A stretch of DNA of 64,000 nt from Anaerolineae bacterium (GCA_019637555.1 JAHBVK010000021.1:1-64000); one strand, 5' to 3'. Shown: positions 16,543-26,088, counted from the stretch's first letter. Translations and numbers: made by a program. The notes: generated by a model from the sequence alone, not told the origin.

Positions 16543-17796
16543 TTAGCGTTCTTCGATGTAAGCCGGAATGCCAATATCCTGCGCTAGATGCAGCGCAGCA
16601 TGATGCGCCAGTGAATCGGTATCGCGCAGGCTGAGGGCGTGCCGCGTGCTGTAATCCGCCTTGCGGGAGAGCTGCGCTTCCACGTTATCGGTACTGCACA
16701 CCAGTAAAAAGCCACGCCGCGGTGAGTAGACGTGTACCCAGACGTCGAGGATCGCCAGCAATAACTGGTCGTCAATCGGCTGCTGGCGCGTGATCGAATG
16801 GCTGACCAAGACGTATTCCAGCCCTTCAAAAGGCGACTGCACTACCTTCTTGCTGCCGCGTTTGGTCTGCCGGAGCATCTGAATGCGCCGATCAACGGTC
16901 GTGATCGGTGAACCCCAGATTGCCCAGAACGATGAAAGTCCGATCAGCAGCATAACCAGCGCCAGCGCCACGCCCACCCACGGCAACCACAGCGGCTGCA
17001 CGGCGGCGAAATTGGTCGCCAGCGCCCCGATGGAAAGATAGGCAAAGATCGGCGCGAGAACGCAGAAAAACAGCCCGCGCACGATCTGATCGTTGCGCCA
17101 TTTCGAGGTGCGGCTCCATTGCATCCCGCCGAGAATTTCCTGTGCCGTCCACTCACCAAAAGTCAATGGCAGTGGTTGCAGCGGTGGTTCCGGCGCAGCA
17201 GCCTGTGCGGGCGAGACGGGCGTATCAGCCACCGAAACAGGGATTTGCGGTGGTAAAGGACGCGTCACCTCCCCGAACTGGTAATCAGGTGGGGGCATGG
17301 CGGGCGTCGGCGCTGGTGTATAAGTACCGAGGTTGGCGCCGGCACTGGTGTTACTGTAAGCAGACGCTGGCGCTGCGGGCATCGAGGTGCTTGATCCCAG
17401 CGGCGATTGCGGTGTCACCAGACGGAAGGGACGCCCGATCACGGCGGCGAGCTTGCGTCCGGCAGTTTCCGCATCGGTTTCCTCGTCATCGGGCCACTGT
17501 GCTAGTTCGCACCAGCGCCCGCCGCGTCCCTGTGCCAATGCTGCATCCAGCATCAGACCGAGATGCCAGTTACGATCCTCGGACGAGTAGCCTACCACCA
17601 CCATCGATACCTGATCCGGTCTCAGCCCACCCAACGATCCCAACCGCCGCGCAATGCCAAAGGCTGACGCATAACGCACGGTCTGCGCATCCGCTTCTAC
17701 AATTGGCGTCGCCGGTGCGCTTGGCAGCAGCAGCGCCCAACGGTGTGCATCATATTCGACCAGCAGGTCATTGGCGGCGGAAATGGTGAATGGCAT
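16543..17796 (-). CDS. Hypothetical membrane protein with Pro-rich linker
   Basis: A 417-residue protein I do not recognise. Residues 1-130 form a globular alpha/beta region. A Pro/Ala-rich linker of about 80 residues follows. Then come a short conserved-looking block (FGEWTAQEILGGMQWSRTSKW) and two hydrophobic helices (GLFFCVLAPIFAYLSIGALAT and WLPWVGVALALVMLLIGLSSF). The C-terminal domain of about 120 residues contains VHVYSPRRGFLLVCSTDN. The second half may be cytoplasmic. It sits upstream of ridA in a same-strand run. Function is unknown. Confidence 0.65.
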   Translation of the reverse strand: MPFTISAANDLLVEYDAHRWALLLPSAPATPIVEADAQTVRYASAFGIARRLGSLGGLRPDQVSMVVVGYSSEDRNWHLGLMLDAALAQGRGGRWCELAQWPDDEETDAETAGRKLAAVIGRPFRLVTPQSPLGSSTSMPAAPASAYSNTSAGANLGTYTPAPTPAMPPPDYQFGEVTRPLPPQIPVSVADTPVSPAQAAAPEPPLQPLPLTFGEWTAQEILGGMQWSRTSKWRNDQIVRGLFFCVLAPIFAYLSIGALATNFAAVQPLWLPWVGVALALVMLLIGLSSFWAIWGSPITTVDRRIQMLRQTKRGSKKVVQSPFEGLEYVLVSHSITRQQPIDDQLLLAILDVWVHVYSPRRGFLLVCSTDNVEAQLSRKADYSTRHALSLRDTDSLAHHAALHLAQDIGIPAYIEER

Positions 17797-17902
17797 CCTA
17801 AATTACAACCTTAGTCAGTTTCGAGACTGAGAAACACGGAGTCAACAACGATAACCATACTGATAACGGCAGCAGCGCCGGATCGAGCCGTGTATTCTCC
17901 TA

Positions 17903-18232
17903 CTAACCGGTAACTGGCGGCAGCACAATGGCGATCACAAGAATGGCTACCAGTATCGCTGCGGAGAGGATCAGTAGATTGCGGAGGTCGCGGATCACGT
18001 AGGTATATTCGCGCTGCAATTCTTCTGTCGTTGGCGCACGGCGCGATTGGGTCGCCAGTGGACGCGCGGCAGGGCGGGCTTTGGTTGCTCCGGTCGCAGT
18101 AGAAGCTACTGCGCTGGCAGTGCCGTTGCTTTCGGCGGCGCTGACTGCTTCCGCTTCGCCGCGCAGTTCGGCGCGTGCGCGCATCAAAGCTTCTTCGGAA
18201 AGATTTGGCTTACGGGTGCGTTTCTTGGTCAC
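17903..18232 (-). CDS. Small single-pass membrane protein
   Basis: A 109-residue protein with a basic N-terminus, an Ala/Thr-rich disordered middle and one C-terminal membrane helix (LLILSAAILVAILVIAIVLPP), so it is likely tail-anchored. GTG at 18232 is supported by AGGAG 9 nt upstream. There is no recognised domain. It lies between the sortase and the membrane protein at 16543-17796 on the same strand. Confidence 0.65.
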   Translation of the reverse strand: MTKKRTRKPNLSEEALMRARAELRGEAEAVSAAESNGTASAVASTATGATKARPAARPLATQSRRAPTTEELQREYTYVIRDLRNLLILSAAILVAILVIAIVLPPVTG

Positions 18233-18330
18233 GTTGATGAACTCCTGAGATGACTGATAGTTAAGTTAGCGAGTCGAAAGTGCAAAGTATAAAGTTCAAA
18301 GCGCCGAAAGTCTGTACTGAATTTGATTTC

Positions 18331-18360
18331 TCGTTCGTTACTTTCCGCTGGTTACTTTTT
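18331..18360. repeat. Single arm of AACGAGT-type repeat
   Basis: TCGTTCGTTACTTTCC followed by GGTTACTTTTTACTC resembles one arm of the palindromes at 9762 and 43700. It lies in the 150-bp gap before the sortase stop. No close inverted partner was found. Confidence 0.4.
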
Positions 18361-18385
18361 ACTCAGTACTAGCCTTCAAGGTATT

Positions 18386-19654
18386 CTAACCCCGCAGCGT
18401 GGCGAATACCACGATACGCTTGTTGTTAACGCGGTAGGGCCAGCAAGAGATCAGCGTCAGACGCTGCGAAGTGCCCTGTGCTTCTAGCACCCATACATCG
18501 TTGGGGCTGACCTTCTGCGACTCCTGAATCACGTAGACATAATCGCGCGAGACGGTGCTGACGATCACTTCATCGCCGGATTGAAGCTGATCCAGATAGC
18601 GGAAGATTTCGCCCGCGATGTCGTTGTGCGCCGATAAGACCATGTTGCCTTGCTGTCCGGGGTTAGCGCTGCCGATGTGATGCCCGACGCCCTGATCCAA
18701 CGCTTCTGGATCGTCGCCGTAAACTACATTGCTGTCCACGTTGATCGCTGGAATGCGGATGCGGATCGGACCTTCGGGCTGCGCTGTCGGACGGGCGACG
18801 GGCAACTGCGATAAGTAGTTGGCATACTGCGTGCGGAACTGCGCCGGAATCTCATCGAAGTTGAAGCTGCCCTGTCCGTTGCCCTCATAGACGTGACCGC
18901 CGGGCAGTACCACTACTGGCACGTTGATGATCGGCGTGGCGGTAGGCGGCACGATAGCGGCGAAGGCAGTTGCCTGTGCGATTGCCTGCTCCCGCGCGGA
19001 TTGCTCTTGCACAGCGATCACACTCTGATAGAGGATGAAGCCCAGACCGACCAAACCCAGCACCGCCGCGATCTCGACACCGAGCAGCACCCGATTCCAC
19101 AACTTCTGACGCGGAGTCAGCACCACTGGTGCGCTTGCTGCGTTGGCACTGGATGAAGCGCCGAGTTTACCAGTGGTATGCGGCAGCGGCTGATGCCGTT
19201 TCGTCTCCACGCGCTGACGGACGCGACTCGTTCCTTCGCGCTCACGCTGTTTCTGTGGTTTGGCGCGGGGCTGCTCATCTTCGAAGCGCGGATCGCCCTC
19301 GAAGTAAGTCGGCGCGACGGGTTTATCCTCGATCTCGACGGGGAGATCAGCACCATTAGCAGGCTGTGCAGCGGGCAGAGCAGGTGCACTGATCGCGGGC
19401 GCTTGATCGGTTTGATCGGCAATATCCACGATTTGCGCGGCATCCTGATCGACGTAGTCGCCCTCGATGATCTCCGCTTCTGCCTCAAACTCCAGATTGG
19501 CATCAACTGGCAGTACGCGCCCCTGCTCGCTGTAACGCTTGATCCGTGCCGTTTGTGATAGACGTGCACGTTCCTCACGCTTACGGATAGCAAGGATGCG
19601 TTCCAATTCTTCAATGGAGAGTTCGTCTACAGGGCGCTTATCCCGCATGGGCAT
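18386..19654 (-). CDS. Sortase with long cytoplasmic N-terminal region
   Basis: Cysteine transpeptidase of the sortase family, 422 residues. The first 165 residues are charged and likely cytoplasmic, with a helix of REERARLSQTARIKRYSEQG type. One membrane helix follows (LLGVEIAAVLGLVGLGFILYQ), then an extracellular catalytic domain. The catalytic His lies in GHHIGSANPGQQGNMVLSAHND, the Cys in LTLISCWPY and the Arg in NNKRIVVFATL. This fits class D/E-like sortases. No LPxTG-type substrate was recognised nearby, so it may anchor distant substrates. It follows the methyltransferase by 24 nt, suggesting an operon. Confidence 0.88.
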   Translation of the reverse strand: MPMRDKRPVDELSIEELERILAIRKREERARLSQTARIKRYSEQGRVLPVDANLEFEAEAEIIEGDYVDQDAAQIVDIADQTDQAPAISAPALPAAQPANGADLPVEIEDKPVAPTYFEGDPRFEDEQPRAKPQKQREREGTSRVRQRVETKRHQPLPHTTGKLGASSSANAASAPVVLTPRQKLWNRVLLGVEIAAVLGLVGLGFILYQSVIAVQEQSAREQAIAQATAFAAIVPPTATPIINVPVVVLPGGHVYEGNGQGSFNFDEIPAQFRTQYANYLSQLPVARPTAQPEGPIRIRIPAINVDSNVVYGDDPEALDQGVGHHIGSANPGQQGNMVLSAHNDIAGEIFRYLDQLQSGDEVIVSTVSRDYVYVIQESQKVSPNDVWVLEAQGTSQRLTLISCWPYRVNNKRIVVFATLRG

Positions 19655-19678
19655 AGATCAGCTCAGCCTCGCCTAATC

Positions 19679-20518
19679 CTAAACTTTCGCCTTCCACGCG
19701 ACGGCAAAGACCTCGCGCTCGAAGAACCAGCGGAATGGCGGCACCCGGAACACCGCACCACGCAGCAGATCGATCACCCAAGGGTTCTGACGACCTTGCG
19801 GCGGCGAATCAAGCCACACTTTAGACTTGAAGCCTGCGCCGTTCAGGAAGCGTCCCATGCTCCACAGCGACTGCTCGTTAACGTGAACATCCTGATTCAC
19901 GTCTACCAGAAAGGCGCGCGGGTTAGCGGGATACTTGTCCCCCTGCCCCAACAGTGTGCGGAAGGTGCGAACCAGCGGATAGGCAAAGCGGTCATACCAC
20001 ACATTAGGCGCGGTGTGGATGATGAACTTGCCATCCGGCTTGAGCACGCGGTAGACCTCTTTCAAGGCTTCGTTCAGTTCCCACGGATGCAGATGCTCCA
20101 CCACGTCGAACATCAGCACGCGGTCAAACGAACCGCTGGCAAAAGGCAGTTTCTTGGCATCCGATTGCGCCACGCCTGTCTTGCCCGCCGCAGCCATCGT
20201 GCCTTCAATGATGTCTCTGGACATCTGTACCGCGACGACGGCGTAGTCTACGCCATAGGAATTTGCCCCCAATTTGGCGCAGTGTCGCAAAATCTCGCCG
20301 CGTCCGCAGCCGACATCGAGCACCGTCATACCTGCTTCGACGTTCGCCAGTTCAAACGCTGCCTTCAAGCGCCGCGAGAGGTTATCGCCATCGCTGGACT
20401 TAAATTCATCGTAGCCCTCGCAGGCGGTCAAAAAATATTCTTCGGTGTATAGGCTTTGCGGGAGCGCTTCCCGTTGTTGTGGAGAAGAAGCCGCTTCCCG
20501 TACTTTCTGATCAGTCAC
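19679..20518 (-). CDS. Class I SAM-dependent methyltransferase
   Basis: A 279-residue Rossmann methyltransferase. Motif I is VLDVGCGRGEILRHCAKLG (about residue 62). The post-I acidic region is YGVDYAVVAVQMSR. The motif IV region is RVLMFDVVEHLHPWELNEAL, typical of the Methyltransf_11/UbiE-like group, and YRVLKPDGKFIIHTAPN completes the fold. The C-terminal 80 residues may form a lid or substrate domain. Substrate unknown. It is upstream of the sortase, and the tnpB element ends about 30 nt before its start without interrupting it. Confidence 0.88.
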   Translation of the reverse strand: MTDQKVREAASSPQQREALPQSLYTEEYFLTACEGYDEFKSSDGDNLSRRLKAAFELANVEAGMTVLDVGCGRGEILRHCAKLGANSYGVDYAVVAVQMSRDIIEGTMAAAGKTGVAQSDAKKLPFASGSFDRVLMFDVVEHLHPWELNEALKEVYRVLKPDGKFIIHTAPNVWYDRFAYPLVRTFRTLLGQGDKYPANPRAFLVDVNQDVHVNEQSLWSMGRFLNGAGFKSKVWLDSPPQGRQNPWVIDLLRGAVFRVPPFRWFFEREVFAVAWKAKV

Positions 20519-20549
20519 ATTACCCTCGCTGAATCGGCGGTACAGTGTG

Positions 20550-20700
20550 ACATACTCCCCTGCCTAAAGGCGGGGGCTTCTACCGTCAACACGAGAGCGA
20601 AGGCGAACCTTCGTCTTACGCTCGCTCTGGTAGCGCAATGATGCCCCACTGCGTTTGATGTTAATAGCAGCGTTGTGATCACGGTTAATGGTTAGTCCAC
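20550..20700 (-). ncRNA. Probable omega/re RNA of the TnpB element
   Basis: In IS200/IS605 elements the 3' end of tnpB and the right end encode the guide RNA scaffold. Here the tnpB stop TAG falls in the loop of the right-end hairpin, so the RNA would overlap the coding sequence. The guide would be the flank beyond the right end, beginning about 20543 and running towards the methyltransferase. The 5' boundary is a guess. Confidence 0.45.
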
Positions 20701-21724
20701 AAGCACATACCAGTGTTCGATCTCGCAAGGAGAGATCGTGTATTTGACCACAACCAGAACAAACCTTCGTCGTGGGAGCAAAGCGATCAATCTTGATCAC
20801 TTGCTTGCCGCGCTTGAAGGCGACCCACTCCAAGATGCTGAGGAAATTGGCAAAACCCAAGTCGCTCACCTTGCGTCCCCACAGCGCCTTCATGCCTTGC
20901 AGGTTCAAATCCTCAAAGTACAGTACCCTGTATTCGGCGCACAACTGATGCGCCAGTTTGAAGTGAAAATCGCGGCGCTTGTTAGCTACCTCACTGCTGT
21001 GCATCGCCACTGCTCGCTGTGCCCGTTTCTGGCGCTGCGAGCCTTCCACCTTGCGCGACCATTGCCGATGCAGGCGCTTGGTCTTGCGGATAGACTGGGC
21101 AAAGAATTGAGGATGGCTATAGCTTCTGCCTTCATCGTCGGTGAGGAAACTTTTCAAACCAAAGTCAAAACCGCCGCTTTTACCCGTGCTGGCTTGCTCG
21201 ATCTGAAGTTCCTCCACCACGCTAAAGACCAACCACAATCTACCCACGCTATCGCGCTTGATGGTCAGCGTCTTGATTTGCCCACCGATCTCACTATGCT
21301 TGACGAACTTATACTTCACCCCGTCAATCGTAACCGTGGCGCCCGCCACTTTGTAACCCGACTGCGGGAAAGTATACGAGCGATACTTATTGGCTTTCCT
21401 GAACTTCGGACGACCTTTTGTCAAGCCTTTGAAGAATCGCTGGTAGGCGTCATCTACCCGGCGGCATACATCCTGACAAACTTGCGAATGCAGATCGCGC
21501 CACAAGGCAAACTGCTTTGTCTTTCGCAATTTGAGAATGTGGCGGTTCATCGCTTGAAGCGCTATGTACTTTCCAGTCAGTCGGTAGTAGCGCCGCTGAA
21601 GCGCGATGAAATGATTCCACACTGTAGACGCGACAAACAATTGGTGGCGCAGCTTTCGATCTTTCTTATCGCAGCGGTACAGGCGGTATTTGTAGGTCTT
21701 TCGCACTACGATAGAATCGCTCAT
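20564..21724 (-). CDS. tnpB: TnpB, RNA-guided endonuclease of IS200/IS605 family
   Basis: Full-length TnpB of 386 residues. An N-terminal helix-turn-helix/WED-like part (KTYKYRLYRCDKKDRKLRHQL) precedes the split RuvC domain. All three catalytic acidic residues appear intact: Asp187 in GGFDFGLKSF, Glu271 in YFEDLNLQGM and Asp349 in INRDHNAAINI. The zinc finger between RuvC II and III has Cys322, Cys325, Cys340 and Cys342. The coding frame is uninterrupted, so the protein is probably active in RNA-guided cleavage that maintains the element. No tnpA is present in the window. Confidence 0.95.
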   Translation of the reverse strand: MSDSIVVRKTYKYRLYRCDKKDRKLRHQLFVASTVWNHFIALQRRYYRLTGKYIALQAMNRHILKLRKTKQFALWRDLHSQVCQDVCRRVDDAYQRFFKGLTKGRPKFRKANKYRSYTFPQSGYKVAGATVTIDGVKYKFVKHSEIGGQIKTLTIKRDSVGRLWLVFSVVEELQIEQASTGKSGGFDFGLKSFLTDDEGRSYSHPQFFAQSIRKTKRLHRQWSRKVEGSQRQKRAQRAVAMHSSEVANKRRDFHFKLAHQLCAEYRVLYFEDLNLQGMKALWGRKVSDLGFANFLSILEWVAFKRGKQVIKIDRFAPTTKVCSGCGQIHDLSLRDRTLVCACGLTINRDHNAAINIKRSGASLRYQSERKTKVRLRSRVDGRSPRL

Positions 21725-21946
21725 GCTCTGACAGCCTTATTGTCGAAGAGCCAGTGGGGATCGCCGATCCGCGACTGGCATTTGATTTTAGTACATCAGT
21801 TCACAGAACGCCAGCAAAAGCGCTTTATATCCCCTAGCTTTAGCTAGTGGTTTTACGGCGCTTTTTCTCTAACACTTATGCTCATGTGGGGTAGAAGATG
21901 CCGGAAATCGCCTTAGAAATCAGCAGGAAAGAGCAGAGGCTAGGCG

Positions 21947-22504
21947 ATGACTAAACCAGACAAACCGTCTCGCGCCGATCTCTTAGCGTCTGCGGGCAAG
22001 ACTGTGCCTGATCTGGTTGCCCCGAACCTGCGTGTGTTGTTCTGCGGGATCAATCCGGGCTTGTATTCAGGCTACAGTGGACATCACTTCGCGCGTCCGG
22101 GCAACCGCTTCTGGGGCACGCTGTACAACGCTGGTTTCACGGATCGGCTGCTCAAACCGCAGGAAGAAAGGGAATTACTGACGCTCGGCATCGGGATCAC
22201 CAATCTAGTTGAACGTGCCACCGCTACCGCTGCCGAACTCAGCGCGGAAGAACTGGCGGCAGGTGGTCAACGCTTACTGGCAACCGTCGAGCGTTATCAA
22301 CCTCGCGTGGTGGCGGTACTCGGCATCAGCGCCTTTCGACTGGCATTTAATCAGCAGCGTGCAGTGATAGGCAAGCAAGAACAGTCGTTAGCGCGATCCG
22401 CGCTGTGGATATTGCCTAACCCCAGCGGTTTGAATGCTCACTATACGCCCGCCGATCTCGCCCGCGTCTATCGGGAGTTCCGCCTGACGATTGAGGGTAC
22501 ATAA
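21947..22504 (+). CDS. mug: G/T(U)-mismatch-specific DNA glycosylase
   Basis: Uracil-DNA glycosylase superfamily protein of the MUG/TDG group, 185 residues. It removes U or T mispaired with G. Motif 1 is FCGINPGLYSGYSGHHFARPGNRFW in two parts, with the catalytic-loop Asn of GINPG that is typical of MUG. Motif 2 is visible as LPNPSGLNAHY. The central VLGISAFRLAF fits the family fold. The E. coli homologue is of similar size. It is divergent from tnpB, with about 220 bp between holding the element's left end. Confidence 0.92.
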   Translation: MTKPDKPSRADLLASAGKTVPDLVAPNLRVLFCGINPGLYSGYSGHHFARPGNRFWGTLYNAGFTDRLLKPQEERELLTLGIGITNLVERATATAAELSAEELAAGGQRLLATVERYQPRVVAVLGISAFRLAFNQQRAVIGKQEQSLARSALWILPNPSGLNAHYTPADLARVYREFRLTIEGT

Positions 22505-22650
22505 ATTTGAGTTGAAATCCACCAATAGCTGCCACAGCGAATAAATAAATGAACCGCAGATTTTATTGCCAGATTTAGCCCATATCTTCTATATCCTGAT
22601 CAAACAACGTCGTGCAATGATGGTATCGGGTTGGTTTTACAGGAGGAACG

Positions 22651-24249
22651 ATGGCTGATCACAAGCTCGGTTCGGCAGCGACTCTTTTGCAAAACGGTGA
22701 GATGCGCAGATTGGAAGTGGATGGTACAGCGATCCTACTCGCCCGCGTCGATGGCGATTATCACGCTGTCGCTGCTGACTGCACGCATTACGGCGGACCG
22801 CTGAATGAGGGCGTCCTCTGCGGACATCAGGTGATGTGTCCGTGGCATCACGCCTGCTTCGACATCCGATCCGGTACGCGCCTAGAACCACCTGCGCTCA
22901 ACGATCTGGCTCATTATCCTGTCACCATCAAAGATGGCGACGTTTTTGTCACGCTCCAAGCCGATAACGAGTCCGAGCCGCAGGGCAAGTCCGAGCCGGC
23001 GGATGAGCGCCATTTCGTGATCATCGGTGGCGGCGCGGCGGGCAACTCAGCGGCGGAACAACTCCGACGCGAAGGCTATCGCGGCAAGATCACCATGATC
23101 AGCCAGAGCGCTAGCGTCCCGGTAGATCGCCCGAACTTATCGAAAGACTATCTGGCTGGTAAAGCGGAGCCTTCATGGATTCCGCTGCGCCCTGATCCAA
23201 GCTGGTACGCCGAGCGCGACATCCGCTTGCTGCTCGACACTGCCGTTATGGGGATCGATCCGCTGGCGCGGCGGGTGACACTCGCCAACAGCGCCCCGAT
23301 CCGCTACGACAAGCTGCTGCTGGCGACGGGCGGTATTCCCCGCCAACTGCGCGATGTCCCCGGTACTGATCTGGCTGGGGTGTATACACTGCGGACACTG
23401 GCGGATGCCGATCAGATCATCGCGGCGACGGAAGGCGCAAAGCGGGCGGTGATCATCGGTGCGAGTTTCATCGCTATGGAAGCGGCAGCATCGCTGCTCG
23501 GCGGGCGCGGGATCGCGGTTACGGTAGTGGGCATCGAAGCGATCCCCTTTGAACGGCTGTTCGGTGCGGAGATCGGCAAGGCATTCCAGCAAGAACATGA
23601 GCGCAACGGCGTGAAGTTTCGGCTCAACGCAGGTGTAAACAGGTTCTTAGGTGAAGATGGGCGCGTCACTGGCGTGGAGCTAAAGAGCGGTGAAGTGCTG
23701 CCAGCCGATTTTGTGCTGGTGGGCGTCGGCGTGCAGCCAGCTACTGATTTCCTGCAATCGTCGGGGCTGCGCCTGCACGATAGAGATAAATCGGTGCGCG
23801 TCTCCGCCAGTCTGCAAACCAGCGATCCCGACATTTACGCGGCGGGCGACATCGCGCGGATCGATAACGGTACGCCCGATGGAGTCCGCATCGAGCATTG
23901 GCGGGTTGCCTTGCAGCACGGCATGATCGCGGCACGGAGTATGCTCGGCAACGCGGATAGCGCCGATCAGCATATCCCCTTTTTCTGGACGAATCAGTGG
24001 GACATCATTTTCGATTATGTGGGGCACGCCGAAAAATGGGACGAGATCATCTACCGCTACGGGAAACCAGCGGATAAGAACTTCCTCGCCTTCTACGTGG
24101 CAGATGGTAAGCTGCTCGCCGCCGCCGGAATGCAGCGCGATACCGAACTGGACGCCATCGAGTTCATCCTGCGTGACGCCAAGCCGCTGACTGTGGATCA
24201 GATGCGCGACGAGAAGTTTGATCTGGTCAAATACGCGCAGAAGCGGTGA
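22651..24249 (+). CDS. Rieske-type [2Fe-2S] plus FAD/NAD(P) oxidoreductase (AIF-like ferredoxin reductase)
   Basis: A 532-residue fusion. The N-terminal Rieske ferredoxin domain (1-105) has both ligand pairs: CTHYGGPL and CPWHHACFD. The C-terminal pyridine nucleotide-disulfide oxidoreductase has an FAD motif (FVIIGGGAAGNSAAEQLRREG), an NAD motif (AVIIGASFIAMEAAASLLGGRG) and the ATG/GD boxes LLLATGG and IYAAGDIAR. A C-terminal reductase-dimerisation region follows. It resembles the AIFM3/BphA4-like ferredoxin reductases that feed electrons to oxygenases or P450s. AGGAGG lies 5 nt before the ATG. No oxygenase partner is adjacent. Confidence 0.93.
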   Translation: MADHKLGSAATLLQNGEMRRLEVDGTAILLARVDGDYHAVAADCTHYGGPLNEGVLCGHQVMCPWHHACFDIRSGTRLEPPALNDLAHYPVTIKDGDVFVTLQADNESEPQGKSEPADERHFVIIGGGAAGNSAAEQLRREGYRGKITMISQSASVPVDRPNLSKDYLAGKAEPSWIPLRPDPSWYAERDIRLLLDTAVMGIDPLARRVTLANSAPIRYDKLLLATGGIPRQLRDVPGTDLAGVYTLRTLADADQIIAATEGAKRAVIIGASFIAMEAAASLLGGRGIAVTVVGIEAIPFERLFGAEIGKAFQQEHERNGVKFRLNAGVNRFLGEDGRVTGVELKSGEVLPADFVLVGVGVQPATDFLQSSGLRLHDRDKSVRVSASLQTSDPDIYAAGDIARIDNGTPDGVRIEHWRVALQHGMIAARSMLGNADSADQHIPFFWTNQWDIIFDYVGHAEKWDEIIYRYGKPADKNFLAFYVADGKLLAAAGMQRDTELDAIEFILRDAKPLTVDQMRDEKFDLVKYAQKR

Positions 24250-24317
24250 TGCAGGGAAAACAGGGTGGGTTACAAACCCATAGCATTAAGGTTAAGCGTT
24301 AGGTAGCGAATCGGTCA

Positions 24318-24494
24318 CCGGAGGCTAAAGCACTCCGGCTACAGGGAAATACCCCTAAACCCGACTGAAGTCGGCTTCAGCAAACTGGCGTTGGTTCGCT
24401 GCCTACACAAATCAACAAAAGTCATCGTAACGGAAGGCGGCTTCAGCCGTCTTTTGCTTGCATTCAGGTGTAGCCGGGTTGCTTTAGCTTCCGG
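24318..24494. repeat. MITE-like 177-bp element with terminal inverted repeats
   Basis: The end sequences CCGGAGGCTAAAGCACTCCG (left) and a right end starting TGTAGCCGGGTTGCTTTAG are inverted repeats matching at about 23 of 26 positions. Inside them a second inverted pair is built on CTGAAGTCGGCTTCAG and GGCGGCTTCAGCCG. There is no coding capacity. It fills most of the 344-bp gap 24250-24593; a remnant like the element at 13511 lies just before it (24263-24281). Confidence 0.7.
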
Positions 24495-24593
24495 CGTAGG
24501 CAATGAATTAGCGTCGATTTGTCTCATAAATTCTGCCACACGATCATTAGTCTAATGCGTATGGATAGGTTGGGAAATCTGTCTGTCTTTACC

Positions 24594-25976
24594 TCACCGC
24601 ATCTTCGACCGCACCAGCGGACCTTGCGCCGTGTCCTCGATCTCGAAGCCGCGTGCGCCAACCTCGACACGGATCGCATCGGCATCCTGCCAGCGTTTCT
24701 CAGATCGCGCTTGCTGCCGCTGCTGGACTAATGCCATCACCTCGTCGGGGATGTTCACAACCGCAGGCTGCCAGTCGGCTAACCCCAAGCCGAGCACTCG
24801 ATCAAATTGCAGCAGTGTCGCCTTTTTGATCGCGGGCGTGAGATCGCTTCTGACCAGTTCCCAGATCAACGCCAGCGCACGTGGCATATTCAGATCGTCG
24901 TTGATCTCTGCCGTGAAGCGCGCCACATATTCAGCGTCCACCGTGTCAGCAGGAGTGCCCCATTCGTAGGCGGCTGACCGTAGTTTGTTGAGCGCCACCT
25001 CCGCGCCGTTCAAGCTCTCCCACGTGAAATTCAGCTTGCTGCGATAGTGTGCACCCAAGCAGAAGAAGCGGTATGCCAATGGATCGATATGGCGATCTAG
25101 CAGCACTTGCAGGCGCAAGAATTCGCCGCTGGACTTGGACATCTTGCCTTCATCGATTTGCAGGAAGTAGCCGTGCATCCAGAAATTCGCCAGATGCGTC
25201 CCCAAGCACGCTTCAGTCTGCGCGATCTCGTTGGTGTGATGCACCGTGATATGATCTTCACCGCCGCAGTGAATGTCGAAGAATGATCCTAGATACTTGG
25301 TGGACATGGCGGAACATTCGATGTGCCAGCCCGGAAAGCCGATGCCCCATGGCGATTCCCATTCCATCTGGCGCCGGGCATCCTGCGGGCTGAACTTCCA
25401 CAGCGCGAAATCGGTAGGATTACGCTTCTCGCCCATATCCACACGGGAACCAGCGCGTAGTCCATCGATGTCCAAGCGCCCTAAATGACCGTAATCACTC
25501 AGCTTGGAGGTATCGAAGTAGACTCCATCGGAGGTGAGGTAGGTGTAACCCTGCTCCTCGATGCACAGGATCATGGCGATCTGTTCACTGATGTGATCGG
25601 TTGCTTTGCTCCAGATCGTCGGTTCGAGGATATTCAGATGGCGCAGATCGTTCATAAATGCCTGAGTGTATTCCCCGGCGATCTGCCATGCGGTTTTGCC
25701 AGTTCGCCGTGCACCCTTCTCCATCTTATCCTCGCCCGTATCCGCGTCCGAGGTCAGATGCCCGACATCAGTGATGTTGACCACGTGGCGCACCGTGTAA
25801 CCATTGAACTCCAGCACGCGTCGCAGGATATCCTCGAAGATGTAGGTGCGTAAGTTGCCGATGTGGGCATAGTCGTAGACCGTCGGACCGCAAGCGTACA
25901 GTCCTACCTCCGGCGGATGCAGTGGTGTAAAGTCCCGCAGACTGCGGGTGTAGGTATCGTATAACTGAAGCGCCAT
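24594..25976 (-). CDS. cysS: Cysteinyl-tRNA synthetase
   Basis: Class Ia aminoacyl-tRNA synthetase that charges tRNA-Cys, 460 residues, normal length. The HIGH box is AHIGNLRTY after [10 protein letters not shown], whose Cys is a zinc ligand. The other zinc ligands are visible as WHIECSAM and [19 protein letters not shown]. The KMSKS loop is [14 protein letters not shown] at 25976 is chosen over an in-frame ATG at 25994 because GAGGTGA lies just upstream. No T-box motif was recognised before it. Confidence 0.96.
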   Translation of the reverse strand: MALQLYDTYTRSLRDFTPLHPPEVGLYACGPTVYDYAHIGNLRTYIFEDILRRVLEFNGYTVRHVVNITDVGHLTSDADTGEDKMEKGARRTGKTAWQIAGEYTQAFMNDLRHLNILEPTIWSKATDHISEQIAMILCIEEQGYTYLTSDGVYFDTSKLSDYGHLGRLDIDGLRAGSRVDMGEKRNPTDFALWKFSPQDARRQMEWESPWGIGFPGWHIECSAMSTKYLGSFFDIHCGGEDHITVHHTNEIAQTEACLGTHLANFWMHGYFLQIDEGKMSKSSGEFLRLQVLLDRHIDPLAYRFFCLGAHYRSKLNFTWESLNGAEVALNKLRSAAYEWGTPADTVDAEYVARFTAEINDDLNMPRALALIWELVRSDLTPAIKKATLLQFDRVLGLGLADWQPAVVNIPDEVMALVQQRQQARSEKRWQDADAIRVEVGARGFEIEDTAQGPLVRSKMR

Positions 25977-26011
25977 GCCATCACCTCGAATCAATTACCC
26001 GGAAGCAACGG

Positions 26012-26088
26012 AGGGCGAGGCAGCGCCCCGCCCCTACAATTTCGATTTGATTTACGTATGGGGTTAGGAGCGGGGCGTGCCTCGCCCT
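26012..26088. repeat. GC-rich palindromic repeat upstream of cysS
   Basis: The arms AGGGCGAGGCAGCGCCCCG and CGGGGCGTGCCTCGCCCT are inverted copies differing by one base insertion, 40 nt apart. It lies between cysS and the zinc-ribbon genes. It is distinct from the CCTCACCCC family. Confidence 0.7.

Larger units (their letters stand above)
20543..21855 (-). mobile_element. tnpB-only IS200/IS605-type element (IS1341-like)
   Basis: An element of about 1.3 kb with one gene, tnpB, and no tnpA. The right end carries the hairpin CCCCTGCC-TAAA-GGCGGGGG next to a GTATGTCA-type end (minus strand), typical of IS605-group elements. The left end carries a hairpin at 21831-21850 (CTAGC-TTTA-GCTAG with flanking GG/CC pairs). 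The exact cleavage points are not determined. The element lies between two genes without disrupting either. Without TnpA it depends on a transposase supplied in trans. Confidence 0.75.

Noticed and set aside
20738..21847. Open frame of 369 codons antisense to tnpB
   Set aside because: It has no recognisable domain and TnpB has all of its catalytic motifs on the other strand. It is a shadow frame.
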